Assembly: GCA_029055435.1 (NCBI GenBank)
Contig: JAIDDH010000148.1
Location: 9,548-47,533 of the forward strand
DNA: 37,986 nt
Direction of reading: 5' to 3'
From: Acetatifactor sp.
GTDB taxonomy: Bacteria; Bacillota; Clostridia; Lachnospirales; Lachnospiraceae
Shown here: one piece after another, positions 29,901 through 37,730 of the stretch
Layout: each line of letters begins with the position of its first letter
Numbering within the stretch: the first letter of the stretch is position 1
The notes under the pieces: generated by a model
The model's input: only the letters and a program-made list of their open reading frames with translations
Told to the model about the DNA's origin: nothing
Database searches by the model: none
Program-made: the position numbers and the translations under genes

Positions 29901-29971
29901 CATTTTGTTTCGAGAAACCTTATTTCGTTTCGGGAAACATTACTTTGTTTCAAGAAACCTTATTTGGTTTC
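29901..29971 (-). repeat. 20-bp tandem repeat in the rpmG-secE spacer
   Basis: About 3.5 copies with a strict 20-bp period carry the core GTTTC-NN-GAAAC at 29907-29918, 29927-29938 and 29947-29958, plus a half copy at 29966-29971 inside the last codons of rpmG. In the mRNA the units can fold into successive small hairpins, GAAAC with GTTTC around 6-8 bases. The repeat appears to have grown from the 3' end of rpmG. Confidence 0.88.
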
Positions 29972-30109
29972 TTTGTGTGCCGTATGCGTCTTGCAGAATC
30001 TACAATACTTTTTAATCTCCATTCTGTCCGGATGAGTCTTCTTATCCTTGGTTGTATTGTAGTTGCGCTGCTTGCACTCAGTACATGCCAATGTAATCTT
30101 CGTACGCAT
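29960..30109 (-). CDS. rpmG: 50S ribosomal protein L33
   Basis: L33 is a small large-subunit protein. The 49-residue frame reads [17 protein letters not shown] and later [10 protein letters not shown], with two CxxC pairs (C9/C12, C36/C39), so it is the zinc-binding form. GAGGT lies 6 bases upstream of the ATG at 30107-30109. It opens the transcript that continues through secE and nusG. Confidence 0.95.
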   Translation of the reverse strand: MRTKITLACTECKQRNYNTTKDKKTHPDRMEIKKYCRFCKTHTAHKETK

Positions 30110-30171
30110 TTTTCTACCTCCACGTGTTTTTTAAGCATAAAAAAAAGACCTGAATCTTATCTCGCCTGACT

Positions 30172-30200
30172 ACTATACCACAGTCTCGGCTCCCCGTCAA
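30172..30200 (-). promoter_or_regulatory. Strong sigma-70 promoter of rpmG-secE-nusG-rplKA
   Basis: TTGACG (30195-30200) and TATAGT (30172-30177) are exactly 17 bases apart on the minus strand, about 60 bases before rpmG. No other good promoter is visible before rplK or rplA. Confidence 0.85.
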
Positions 30201-30419
30201 CTGATTTCTTCTGTTTTTACAGGCTTTTTATCAAAAATCTCTTGTTTCCACCTTCAAAATGTGCTACACTATATTCACTAAATGTCAGTACTTGTAATAT
30301 AATATATAACAATATAATAAAATTCGCAACAAGATTCATAATTTTCATAATTACATAAAGCTTCCGGAAATGGATTTCCCGGAATTTTGGAATAAATATA
30401 AAAATTTTATTAAAGTTAT
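30201..30419. other. AT-rich gap between rpmG promoter and FliD-like promoter
   Basis: This divergent intergenic stretch has no convincing gene; the short frames here lack ribosome binding sites. It is very AT-rich, and a near-palindromic TTCCGGAAATGGATTTCCCGGAA lies close to 30362-30384. I see no clear function beyond holding the two promoters. Confidence 0.5.
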
Positions 30420-30446
30420 TAAAGTTTTGGAAATTTATTCCGATAT
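30420..30446 (+). promoter_or_regulatory. Sigma-28 (FliA/SigD) flagellar promoter of the FliD-like gene
   Basis: TAAA (30420-30423), 15 bases, TCCGATAT (30439-30446) matches the flagellar sigma consensus TAAA-N15-GCCGATAT at all but one base. A 9-bp tandem duplication ATTAAAGTT at 30409-30426 repeats the -35 region. This ties the gene to late flagellar expression. Confidence 0.82.
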
Positions 30447-30502
30447 AATTGTCGAGAGCTAAACAGCTGTGCCTTATATCATGGAGGAAAGGAGGCGTGA
30501 CA

Positions 30503-31798
30503 ATGAGTGCTGTTCTCAATACCGTCTACAATAACTATCTGTCAACGTATACCCCGAAAAGTCTGACACGTTACGATATGCACAAGAAGTCTGAGCTTCG
30601 TGCCGTGTATAATTCCATTGTCAAACTGAATAAGGACGCCCCCTGGTATCTTCCCACAACCAATAAGGCAATTCAGAATTACGCTGTGGATTTAAAGGAA
30701 AACGCCCGCGGACTCTACAACACGATAGCGCAGCTTGGTGGTCTGGAACAGGATAGCCTTCTGAGCAAGAAAAGCGCTTTTTCATCTGATGAGGATGTGG
30801 TGACTGCCTCCTTTATCGGAGATGATTCCTCCGTAAATGAAACTTTGGAATATAATCTGGAAGTTCGTTCTCTGGCCTCCCCGCAGGAAAACATGGGGTT
30901 GTTCATGGAGAATGAGGATGTGCAGCTTCCGCCTGACACTTATTCCTTTGACATCTCTGTCAATGACATGAATTACGAATTTCAATTTGCCATAGGCGAG
31001 GACGAGACTAATCGGGATATTCAGGCTCGTCTCATGCGTCTGGTGAATAATTCCGGCATCGGCATAAAGGCTTCTCTTTTGGAATCCGACGGCAAGACCG
31101 CATTGCGGTTGGTTTCTGAATCCAGCGGTCTGGCTCTGGGCAAGTCCGAGATTTTCCACATTTCCGACGACCGCACCAGCAAGACCAGCGGCACAGTGGA
31201 CTACTTCGGTCTGGATTATGTCAGCCGTGCTCCCTCCAATGCCAGATTTTTGTTGGACGGCCAGGAGCGTGTTGCTGCCTCCAATCACTTTACCATAAGC
31301 AAATTATTTGATATTGAATTAAAGGGTGTCACTGCGGAAGACGAGCCGGTTCAGATCGGACTCAAGGCCGACGCCGATTCCCTGACCGATAATGTGACCC
31401 GCCTTGTTGGCGGTTACAATTCCTTTATGCAGGCAGCGTCCTCTTATCTGGAATTCCAGTCCAGAAGCGGCAATCTCGTAAAAGAAATGAAAGGCATTGC
31501 CTCCCTCTACAGCAGCTCCATGGAAGCCATGGGTCTGAATATGACCAAGGACGGTATACTGGAGATTCAGCCTGATGTATTGAAGGAGACCGCAGAACAC
31601 TCAGAAGATATCGCGGATACATTCTCTTACCTGAAAGAATTCTCTAACTCTCTTCTCAGGAAGAGCCGCCAGATTTCCCTGAATCCCATGGACTATGTGG
31701 ATAAGACCATGGTGGCCTACAAGAATCCGGGCCACAATTTTGTAAATCCTTATGACACCAGCGCCTACACCGGCATGATGTTCAACAGCTACTGTTAA
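30503..31798 (+). CDS. Divergent FliD-like flagellar cap protein
   Basis: The 431-residue protein is related to the filament cap FliD (HAP2). The stretch NARFLLDGQERVAASNHF...GVTAEDEPVQIGLKADADSL...LVGGYNSFMQAAS matches the central FliD pattern of a DG loop, a GVT strand, paired D..S turns and a YN.F helix. The N terminus (VYNNYLSTYTPKSLTRYD) lacks the usual SGLDTD-type start, so it may be a paralogue rather than the main cap. It ends MMFNSYC. The ATG at 30503 has AAGGAGG upstream; the frame is open from a TTG at 30449. The sigma-28 promoter supports a flagellar role. Its end overlaps glf by 17 bases tail to tail. Confidence 0.72.
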   Translation: MSAVLNTVYNNYLSTYTPKSLTRYDMHKKSELRAVYNSIVKLNKDAPWYLPTTNKAIQNYAVDLKENARGLYNTIAQLGGLEQDSLLSKKSAFSSDEDVVTASFIGDDSSVNETLEYNLEVRSLASPQENMGLFMENEDVQLPPDTYSFDISVNDMNYEFQFAIGEDETNRDIQARLMRLVNNSGIGIKASLLESDGKTALRLVSESSGLALGKSEIFHISDDRTSKTSGTVDYFGLDYVSRAPSNARFLLDGQERVAASNHFTISKLFDIELKGVTAEDEPVQIGLKADADSLTDNVTRLVGGYNSFMQAASSYLEFQSRSGNLVKEMKGIASLYSSSMEAMGLNMTKDGILEIQPDVLKETAEHSEDIADTFSYLKEFSNSLLRKSRQISLNPMDYVDKTMVAYKNPGHNFVNPYDTSAYTGMMFNSYC

Positions 31799-32939
31799 TT
31801 TCCGAGGCCGCCATCTCAAGAGCGGCCTCTATTACTTTATCCATATCATAATAGCGGTACTGCCCTAATCTGCCGCCGAACAGCACATTTTTCTCCTGCT
31901 CCGCCAATTTCTGATACCCCGCAAATAACTTATTGTTGCGATCATCATTGATTGGATAATAAGGCTCATCCCCCTGCTTCCACTCCGCGGGATACTCTCT
32001 GGTGACAATGGTTCCCTTTCCTGTGCCAAACACAAAATGCTTGTGTTCAATGATGCGGGTATAGGGTATTTCAGCCTCCGTGTAATTGACCACCGCATTG
32101 CCCTGATAATTGTTGCAGTCCGGCAGATATTCCTCCTCGAAGCGCAGCGAACGCCATCCCAGAGTTCCCAGACAATAATCAAAATAAGCGTCTATCATAC
32201 CTGTGTAAAGTATCTTGCCAAAGGAATCCCCATCCTCTGTCTGCCACGCAGGTCCCTCACCAACAGCCCCTTTAACGGACTCTCTCACAAACTCTCTATA
32301 AGAAACTCCCAACCGCACCGGCGTACCCTCCAGCAATTTCTCGATAATGGCAGTATAACCATCCTTCGGAATCCCCTGATAAGGGTCTGTGAAATAATTA
32401 TTGTCATAAGTGAAACGCACCGGAAGACGCTTGATAATAAAGGCCGGAAGATCTCTGCATTCCCTGCCCCACTGCTTTTCCGTGTAGCCCTTCACCAGCT
32501 TCTCATATACATCGCGCCCTACCAGCGACAATGCCTGTTCCTCCAGATTTTGAGGATCCTGAACCTGACACTCACGCTTTTGCTGCTCTATGATCTCATG
32601 CGCCTCCTCAGGCGTGCGGATATTCCACATCCGGCTGAATGTATTCATATTAAAGGGCAGATTATAAATCTCATCCTTATAGACTGCCATGGGCGAATTG
32701 ATATAGTTATTGAATTCTGCAAACTGATTCACATACTCCCAAATCTTTTTATTGGATGTATGAAAAATATGGGCGCCATATTTGTGAACCTGAATACCGT
32801 TCTGCTCCTCAGTATAAATATTGCCGCCCACATGCTGCCGCTTATCTATGCACAGGCAAGTTCTGCCCGCTTTTTTCATCTCGTATGCAAACACCGCACC
32901 GAAAAGTCCTGTCCCTACAATCAAGTAATCATATTTCAT
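31782..32939 (-). CDS. glf: UDP-galactopyranose mutase
   Basis: This flavoenzyme converts UDP-galactopyranose to UDP-galactofuranose, the donor for Galf-containing surface glycans. The FAD-binding GTGLFG is at 8-13, followed by the conserved RQHVGGNIY and GAHIFHTSNKKIWEYV. The 385 residues are full length. A good promoter precedes it. The stop lies inside the convergent FliD-like gene. Galf-using glycosyltransferases are expected, and one candidate lies next door. Confidence 0.96.
   Translation of the reverse strand: MKYDYLIVGTGLFGAVFAYEMKKAGRTCLCIDKRQHVGGNIYTEEQNGIQVHKYGAHIFHTSNKKIWEYVNQFAEFNNYINSPMAVYKDEIYNLPFNMNTFSRMWNIRTPEEAHEIIEQQKRECQVQDPQNLEEQALSLVGRDVYEKLVKGYTEKQWGRECRDLPAFIIKRLPVRFTYDNNYFTDPYQGIPKDGYTAIIEKLLEGTPVRLGVSYREFVRESVKGAVGEGPAWQTEDGDSFGKILYTGMIDAYFDYCLGTLGWRSLRFEEEYLPDCNNYQGNAVVNYTEAEIPYTRIIEHKHFVFGTGKGTIVTREYPAEWKQGDEPYYPINDDRNNKLFAGYQKLAEQEKNVLFGGRLGQYRYYDMDKVIEAALEMAASEINSSC
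31804..31829. other. GC-rich hairpin inside the glf 3' end
   Basis: GAGGCCGC/GCGGCCTC with a 10-base loop begins 5 bases after the FliD-like stop. It lacks a following T-run on either strand, so it may only weakly stop or protect the convergent transcripts. Confidence 0.5.
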
Positions 32940-32994
32940 CTGTATGTCCCCCTGTCTTTTTTAACTCGAATCCTGGCTTTATTAATCTAAAATT

Positions 32995-33023
32995 ACTATA
33001 CGATTTTTGCCAATATATTGCAA
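32995..33023 (-). promoter_or_regulatory. Predicted sigma-70 promoter of glf
   Basis: TTGCAA (33018-33023), a 17-base spacer and TATAGT (32995-33000) on the minus strand, about 50 bases before the glf start. Confidence 0.75.
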
Positions 33024-33067
33024 GATACCGTGCACAAAATTAATATAGTCCGGAAACACCTCCACCC

Positions 33068-33096
33068 TTGAAGCTCAGTCAAAAGTAAAGTATAAT
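33068..33096 (+). promoter_or_regulatory. Predicted sigma-70 promoter of the CgeB-like gene
   Basis: TTGAAG (33068-33073), a 17-base spacer and a perfect TATAAT (33091-33096). It is divergent from the glf promoter; the facing -35 elements are 44 bases apart. Confidence 0.82.
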
Positions 33097-33159
33097 ATAT
33101 CCATATTTATTTCTCTATATGTAAACATTATACAAACAGCTTACAGGAGCAAGAGTTGA

Positions 33160-34329
33160 ATGAAAATATTAGTATATCGTTACGGCAGCATTTGTGAACC
33201 GGATGTCATCTCAGCCTTTCAAAAACTGGGACTGACTGTTCTGGAGGAACGCACGGAAATCACGGAAAAGAAACTCTCCCCCGCAGACCGTGTGCGTCTG
33301 GTTGAAAATGTCCTGAAATCAGAGCACCCTCTCTTTGTCTTCAGCATCAACTTTTATCCCGCCGTTGCAGAAATCTGCCATATATATCGGACCCGGTATC
33401 TGTGCTGGACCGTAGACGCTCCGGTGCCTGAGCTCTTTGCAAGGTCTATGTGCTATGACACCAATCACATCTTCCTGTTTGACCACGCACAGTATCAATT
33501 CTTTGCTCCCTACAATCCAGACGGCACACACTATCTGCCTCTGGCTTCCTGCACAGAGCGCTTTGATAAAGTAGTAGCGTCTATCTCAGGGAAAGACCGG
33601 GAAAATTACAGCACAGACATTTCCTTTGTGGGCTCTCTCTACAATGAAAAAAATCCCCTGCGCGGTCTGAAAAATCTTCCTGATCACACAAAAGGATATA
33701 TTGACGCCTGTGTGGAAGCCTCTCTCAAAATATATGGATATAATCTGGTGGAGGACGCCATAACCGACGAAGTGGCCGCCGCTATCAAAACCTGTGCGAA
33801 GGATTTTTATACGATAGAAGATGCCGTGACCGCTTCCGACCGCTATGTGGCAGCCCACAGCTATATCGGCATGCAGATTGCCGAGACGGAACGCGCGCGG
33901 ACACTGAATACACTGTCCAAATACTTTTCCGTGGATTTGTTTACCGGCAGCGATACTTCCGCATTGCAGGGCGTCCAGACACACGGCCCTGTGGCCAGTC
34001 TGACAGAAATGCCCAAGATTTTTCATTTAAGCAAAATCAACCTGAACATGACCATCAAACCCATACAGACGGGGCTCCCTCTGCGCATTTTTGATATCTT
34101 GGGCTGCGGCGGTTTTCTGATGACCAATTTCCAGGCGGAGCTGCCGGAATACTTCGACATCGGCACGGATTTAGAAGCCTACTCAAGTATGGAGGAGCTT
34201 GTGGAGAAATGCGCCTACTATCTGGAACATGAGGATGCACGCAGACAGATTGCAGAGAACGGATACCGCAAAGTATGCGAACAACACACCTACATCCATC
34301 GCATTCAAAAAATGATAGCGGCCCTATAA
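33160..34329 (+). CDS. CgeB/DUF3880-type glycosyltransferase
   Basis: The 389-residue protein has a GT-B-like layout: an N-terminal DUF3880-like domain (MKILVYRYGSICEPDVISAF) and a C-terminal glycosyl transferase half in which KINLNMTIKPIQTGLPLRIFD, GCGGFLMTNFQAELPEYF and a final helix with ENGYRKV are the typical features. Relatives include spore coat protein CgeB and surface-glycan transferases. No signal or membrane segment is seen, so it acts in the cytoplasm. AGGAG lies 10 bases before the ATG. With glf and flagellar genes nearby, a role in decorating flagellin or a surface polymer is plausible but unproven. Its stop overlaps the convergent dehydrogenase by 6 bases. Confidence 0.82.
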   Translation: MKILVYRYGSICEPDVISAFQKLGLTVLEERTEITEKKLSPADRVRLVENVLKSEHPLFVFSINFYPAVAEICHIYRTRYLCWTVDAPVPELFARSMCYDTNHIFLFDHAQYQFFAPYNPDGTHYLPLASCTERFDKVVASISGKDRENYSTDISFVGSLYNEKNPLRGLKNLPDHTKGYIDACVEASLKIYGYNLVEDAITDEVAAAIKTCAKDFYTIEDAVTASDRYVAAHSYIGMQIAETERARTLNTLSKYFSVDLFTGSDTSALQGVQTHGPVASLTEMPKIFHLSKINLNMTIKPIQTGLPLRIFDILGCGGFLMTNFQAELPEYFDIGTDLEAYSSMEELVEKCAYYLEHEDARRQIAENGYRKVCEQHTYIHRIQKMIAAL

Positions 34330-35370
34330 GACCGCTGTCATCTTTACATATTCTTCCGTTTTATCCCGCATGCACTCCATCCCCTGAGACAGCTCAGCCA
34401 GCGCAAAGCGATGGGTGATCAGCTGCTCAGGATGAATCCGTCCGTCCTGAATGGCATTCAGGACAAAGTGCCAGTCATCCTCCGCATCCTGCGTATAAGA
34501 GGAATTCCAGGTTCCTTTCAGCGTCAGCTGTCTCCGCAGGATCTTCCAATAAAGATTTTTCTCCAGGTGCACATCTGACGCCGGATTGCCCACCAGCATG
34601 ATTCTTCCTCCGGCACAGACACATTGAATGGCCTCCTCTATCACCTGGCTTTTACCCACACAATCAAAAAAGACATCTACTCCCTGCCCGTCAGTGGCAG
34701 AATTCATCCAGCTCACCACATCCTGCTCCCGGGCATCACAGAAATGATCTCCGGGCACGCCCAGTTCCATCGCCATCTTCCGCTGCATATCCTTGTTGCC
34801 AATCACATAAATGTTCTTCACTCCTACGCTCTGCAAAAACATCACAAGCAAAAGCCCTATCGTCCCGAGCCCACACACCGCAGCAGATTCCTCTGCGCTT
34901 ATCTGTATCCCGCGGACGGCATGTACAGCAACTGACGCAGGCTCCAGCATAGACGCCTGTTCAAAACTTACATTATCCGGCAGCTCTATCAGATTCCACA
35001 CCGGAACACGCACATACTCCGCAAAGCCCCCGTCCGTCCGAGAGCCCAGATAATTATAATTCTGGCACATTTCATATTGCTTCTTCTGACACTGAGGACA
35101 TTCCTTGCAGGGTATCATGGGAAACACACCCACCCGCTTATTCAGCCATGCCCGATCCACATCGGGGCCAACCTCAGCCACAACTCCCGCAAACTCATGG
35201 CCCGGAATCAATGGATGAGAGTAGGCTCCCGTCCGATAGATCCGGGGAATATCCGAGCCGCAGATACCCACTGCCCGCACCTGAACCAGAACGGTCTTCT
35301 CCTCTAAAACAGGCAATTCCACATCCTCATACCGCAAATCACCAATCCCGTGCAGCACATACGCTTTCAT
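34324..35370 (-). CDS. Zinc-dependent polyol-phosphate dehydrogenase (TarJ/GatD-like)
   Basis: A 348-residue medium-chain dehydrogenase. Catalytic zinc ligands C37, H58, E59 and E143 are in place, the structural zinc cysteines are C88, C91, C94 and C102, and the NAD(P) motif GLGTIG is at 167-172. Sequence style matches galactitol-1-phosphate dehydrogenase and ribulose-5-phosphate reductase (TarJ). It overlaps the cytidylyltransferase by 4 bases (start over stop) as the last gene of a three-gene operon. In that context the likely reaction is reduction of a pentulose 5-phosphate to a pentitol 5-phosphate, which the neighbour could activate with CTP. Which pentitol is unknown. Confidence 0.82.
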   Translation of the reverse strand: MKAYVLHGIGDLRYEDVELPVLEEKTVLVQVRAVGICGSDIPRIYRTGAYSHPLIPGHEFAGVVAEVGPDVDRAWLNKRVGVFPMIPCKECPQCQKKQYEMCQNYNYLGSRTDGGFAEYVRVPVWNLIELPDNVSFEQASMLEPASVAVHAVRGIQISAEESAAVCGLGTIGLLLVMFLQSVGVKNIYVIGNKDMQRKMAMELGVPGDHFCDAREQDVVSWMNSATDGQGVDVFFDCVGKSQVIEEAIQCVCAGGRIMLVGNPASDVHLEKNLYWKILRRQLTLKGTWNSSYTQDAEDDWHFVLNAIQDGRIHPEQLITHRFALAELSQGMECMRDKTEEYVKMTAVL

Positions 35371-36059
35371 TTCCTACTGTCCTCCCCATCGCCGACAATC
35401 CGGCCAAACCGCTCCAGATCTTCCTTCGTAGTCACTTTGAAGTTGCGCTCATCGCCGGCGATATAGCAGATATCCATGCCCGCCATGATGGCCGGCTCCG
35501 TGGAACCGTTTATCGCCAGCAGCTGTTCCTCCGAAAGCGCCCGGTTTGCCTGATAATAGCGTCCCAGACGAAATGCCTCCGGCGCCTGTCCTGCAATCAC
35601 CCGACTTCTGTCCAGCAGGGCATCAATTCTGCCGGAAACGCCATAGTAAACCGTATCTTTCATCGGCAGAGCGGGCATGACTCCCTCATGTTCCACACAG
35701 CCTCCTATACAGGCCGCAATGGTCTGCGGAGAGACCAAAGGCCTCGCTGCGTCATGGATCAACACCACCGCCTCATCGGAAGCATACGTTTTGATATCCT
35801 CCAGACCGTTCAGAATGGACATCTGACGATTTCTGCCCGGCTCAGAAAAACCTTTCAGCTTTTCCCCCGCCCACTTCCGGATCAACGGCCGCCACATCTC
35901 TTCCGCCACAATCTGAATCGCATCGATTCCGGCATGCTCTGTCATCGTTTCCAGACAATAGGCAATGATGGGGCGTCCTGCAACCTCCAGATACTGCTTG
36001 GGAACATCCGCGCCAAGCCTGCTGCCGGTTCCCCCGGCCAGAATCAATGCCACATTCAT
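35367..36059 (-). CDS. IspD/TarI-family cytidylyltransferase
   Basis: This CTP-dependent nucleotidyltransferase has the signature AGGTGSRLGADVPKQY at 8-23, DAARP at 103-107 and NFKVT at 205-209, in 230 residues. The family includes IspD (isoprenoid pathway) and TarI/Bcs1 (ribitol-5-phosphate cytidylyltransferase). Motifs alone do not separate them, but the gene lies between a pentulose-phosphate epimerase-like gene (1-base gap) and a TarJ-like dehydrogenase (4-base overlap), which favours CDP-pentitol synthesis over the isoprenoid step. Confidence 0.85.
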   Translation of the reverse strand: MNVALILAGGTGSRLGADVPKQYLEVAGRPIIAYCLETMTEHAGIDAIQIVAEEMWRPLIRKWAGEKLKGFSEPGRNRQMSILNGLEDIKTYASDEAVVLIHDAARPLVSPQTIAACIGGCVEHEGVMPALPMKDTVYYGVSGRIDALLDRSRVIAGQAPEAFRLGRYYQANRALSEEQLLAINGSTEPAIMAGMDICYIAGDERNFKVTTKEDLERFGRIVGDGEDSRK

Positions 36060-36060
36060 A

Positions 36061-36729
36061 CTACATCTCGATCTCCATTTCTCTCAGTCTTTTAATTGCA
36101 TCGCTGTAGGACTCCTCTTTTCCAAACAGCAGCGTCGTTCCAAGCACAAAGCCTTTAATTCCCCTTGGCGCAAAGGTTCTGATCTTGTCCTCTCCACAGG
36201 CGCCGTCCCAATAAATCTCAAAATCCATCTCGTCTTTTAACGATAAAAGCTTCATAATCTTTTTACCCACGTAGGGCATGAACATCTGTCCGGCATTGCC
36301 CGGATTTACTGCCATTACCAGCACCTTCTTCACAATGCGCAGCATCTCAAGCACAGTTTCCACGCTGGTGCCCGGGTTGATGGCAATGCCCGGAGTGAGC
36401 CCGGCATTGATGATTTTTTGCAGAGTAGTGGAGGGATGATACTCCGCCTCCGGATGTATATAAATCGTGTCCCCCGGACGGAGTTTCTCTGTAAATAGCT
36501 GGATATTGTTATTGGGATGCTCCAGCATCAAATGCACATCCAACGGCAGATCGGTCGCCGATCTGATATAGGCCATATCGTTCAAAGACATGGCAAAATT
36601 CGGCACATATCTTCCGTCCATAATATCAATATGGAAGGAATCTATACCCGCCTGCTCCAAATCTCTTACTTCCTTTTCCAAATTACCGTAATTCGCGCAC
36701 ATCATGGACGCCATCAACTCGAATTTCAT
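36061..36729 (-). CDS. Ribulose-phosphate 3-epimerase-family protein
   Basis: A TIM-barrel enzyme of the pentulose-phosphate 3-epimerase family, 222 residues. Metal/acid residues H33, D35, H66 and D175 sit in HIDIMDGRYVPN, DVHLML and YWDGACG, so the active site looks intact. The sequence departs from housekeeping Rpe (ASMMCANYG instead of SPSILSADF; YWDGACG instead of VDGG), suggesting a specialised copy. First of three tightly spaced genes; GGAGG precedes the ATG. Housekeeping Rpe is presumably elsewhere. A likely job is to set the pentulose-phosphate isomer supplied to the dehydrogenase. Confidence 0.85.
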   Translation of the reverse strand: MKFELMASMMCANYGNLEKEVRDLEQAGIDSFHIDIMDGRYVPNFAMSLNDMAYIRSATDLPLDVHLMLEHPNNNIQLFTEKLRPGDTIYIHPEAEYHPSTTLQKIINAGLTPGIAINPGTSVETVLEMLRIVKKVLVMAVNPGNAGQMFMPYVGKKIMKLLSLKDEMDFEIYWDGACGEDKIRTFAPRGIKGFVLGTTLLFGKEESYSDAIKRLREMEIEM

Positions 36730-36802
36730 ATATACCTCCTGCCCGCTTCACAAGAGGGTGTGTAAACACCCCTCTCTGGCATCTATTAATATAGCCTTTG
36801 AA

Positions 36803-37696
36803 TTAACGCCAATATTTTTCCAACTGCTCTCTGGCAGCATCCTCTCCCATAGAAAATTTCTCTATCAGTTTAATCAGCGTTTCGCTCTGCGATATGCCTA
36901 AGTCTTGACATGTCTCTATCATGCCACGCACCATACCTTGCTCCATCCCCTGTTCAATACCCTGTTGCAGCCCAATCTCCAGAATATTCATCTTGACCGC
37001 CTCCCATTCCTCTGATTGCTTTACCTCACCAACAATTCGATCCAAGTCCAGGATACGTTCATCTTTCACAAGAATATCCGGATTGTCCAGTGTTGTATTT
37101 TTCATGTATTGCAATAAACTTACCAGATCCGGCCTGCCATTTCGACTTGTCATATTCACAAAAATTTTCCTTGTACCATCTTCCAGAGGCAGATCGGGAA
37201 TCTCTTCGCAACATTCACTAAAGGTATACTTGGCAAGATCTTTTCCAAAGATATCATCCTGTGTAATAAAGATTATGACTGTAGAGGGTAAATTCTTATA
37301 GCGAGTCTCTTTTCCCGCCTTCAATACAGGGGTATCGATCAGGCTTTGATAGAATCGGGAGCGCTTGCGTACATTATCGCCAGTCACGCTGTTCTGCATC
37401 TCCATATTAAACTGGCGGTCTTCCCTGTCAAGCGCCCATGCATCGAGGCGTATGGCACGCTTGCCGGACCTGTTCAAAATAACCTGTTCTACCTTTACCT
37501 CTTTCAGTTCCAATTCAGGCTCGTCCATAATGATGCTTAAAACATCTGCATAGGCCTCTTTCACTTTCATGACTGACAGAAATAACGCAAAATCGCTTAA
37601 ATTGAGCTGATAATCCTCCGGAATTGCTGCAATATAGCAAGATTTCTCCATCATCTCCGATTGTATCGAGTCTCTCGTGTCGGTTTGTCGTTCCAT
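36803..37696 (-). CDS. Rpn-family recombination-promoting nuclease (PD-(D/E)XK transposase-like)
   Basis: The 297-residue protein has the Rpn/PDDEXK_2 core with D85 (RLDAWA) and E99-x-Q101 (NMEMQ), the acidic and Gln residues of this nuclease fold. The C terminus holds repeated GxxQGM units (LQQGIEQGMEQGMVRGM, about residues 244-260), as is common in the family. Family members cut DNA and promote recA-independent recombination. GAGAGGT lies before the ATG but is held in a perfect hairpin. No terminal repeats mark it as part of an insertion sequence. Confidence 0.85.
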   Translation of the reverse strand: MERQTDTRDSIQSEMMEKSCYIAAIPEDYQLNLSDFALFLSVMKVKEAYADVLSIIMDEPELELKEVKVEQVILNRSGKRAIRLDAWALDREDRQFNMEMQNSVTGDNVRKRSRFYQSLIDTPVLKAGKETRYKNLPSTVIIFITQDDIFGKDLAKYTFSECCEEIPDLPLEDGTRKIFVNMTSRNGRPDLVSLLQYMKNTTLDNPDILVKDERILDLDRIVGEVKQSEEWEAVKMNILEIGLQQGIEQGMEQGMVRGMIETCQDLGISQSETLIKLIEKFSMGEDAAREQLEKYWR

Positions 37697-37703
37697 TTGA
37701 ATA

Positions 37704-37730
37704 CCTCTCTTTCGTTTTCGGACAGAGAGG
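37704..37730 (-). promoter_or_regulatory. Hairpin sequestering the rpn ribosome binding site
   Basis: On the minus strand CCTCTCT (37724-37730) pairs perfectly with AGAGAGG (37704-37710) over a 13-base loop. AGAGAGG is the Shine-Dalgarno of the rpn gene, 7 bases before its ATG, so the fold should hide it from ribosomes. Confidence 0.75.

Noticed and set aside
36752..36775. Hairpin between rpn and the epimerase-like gene as a terminator
   Set aside because: The AGAGGGGTGT/ACACCCTCT stem has a bulge and is followed by TTGTGAAG rather than a T-run, so termination is not supported.
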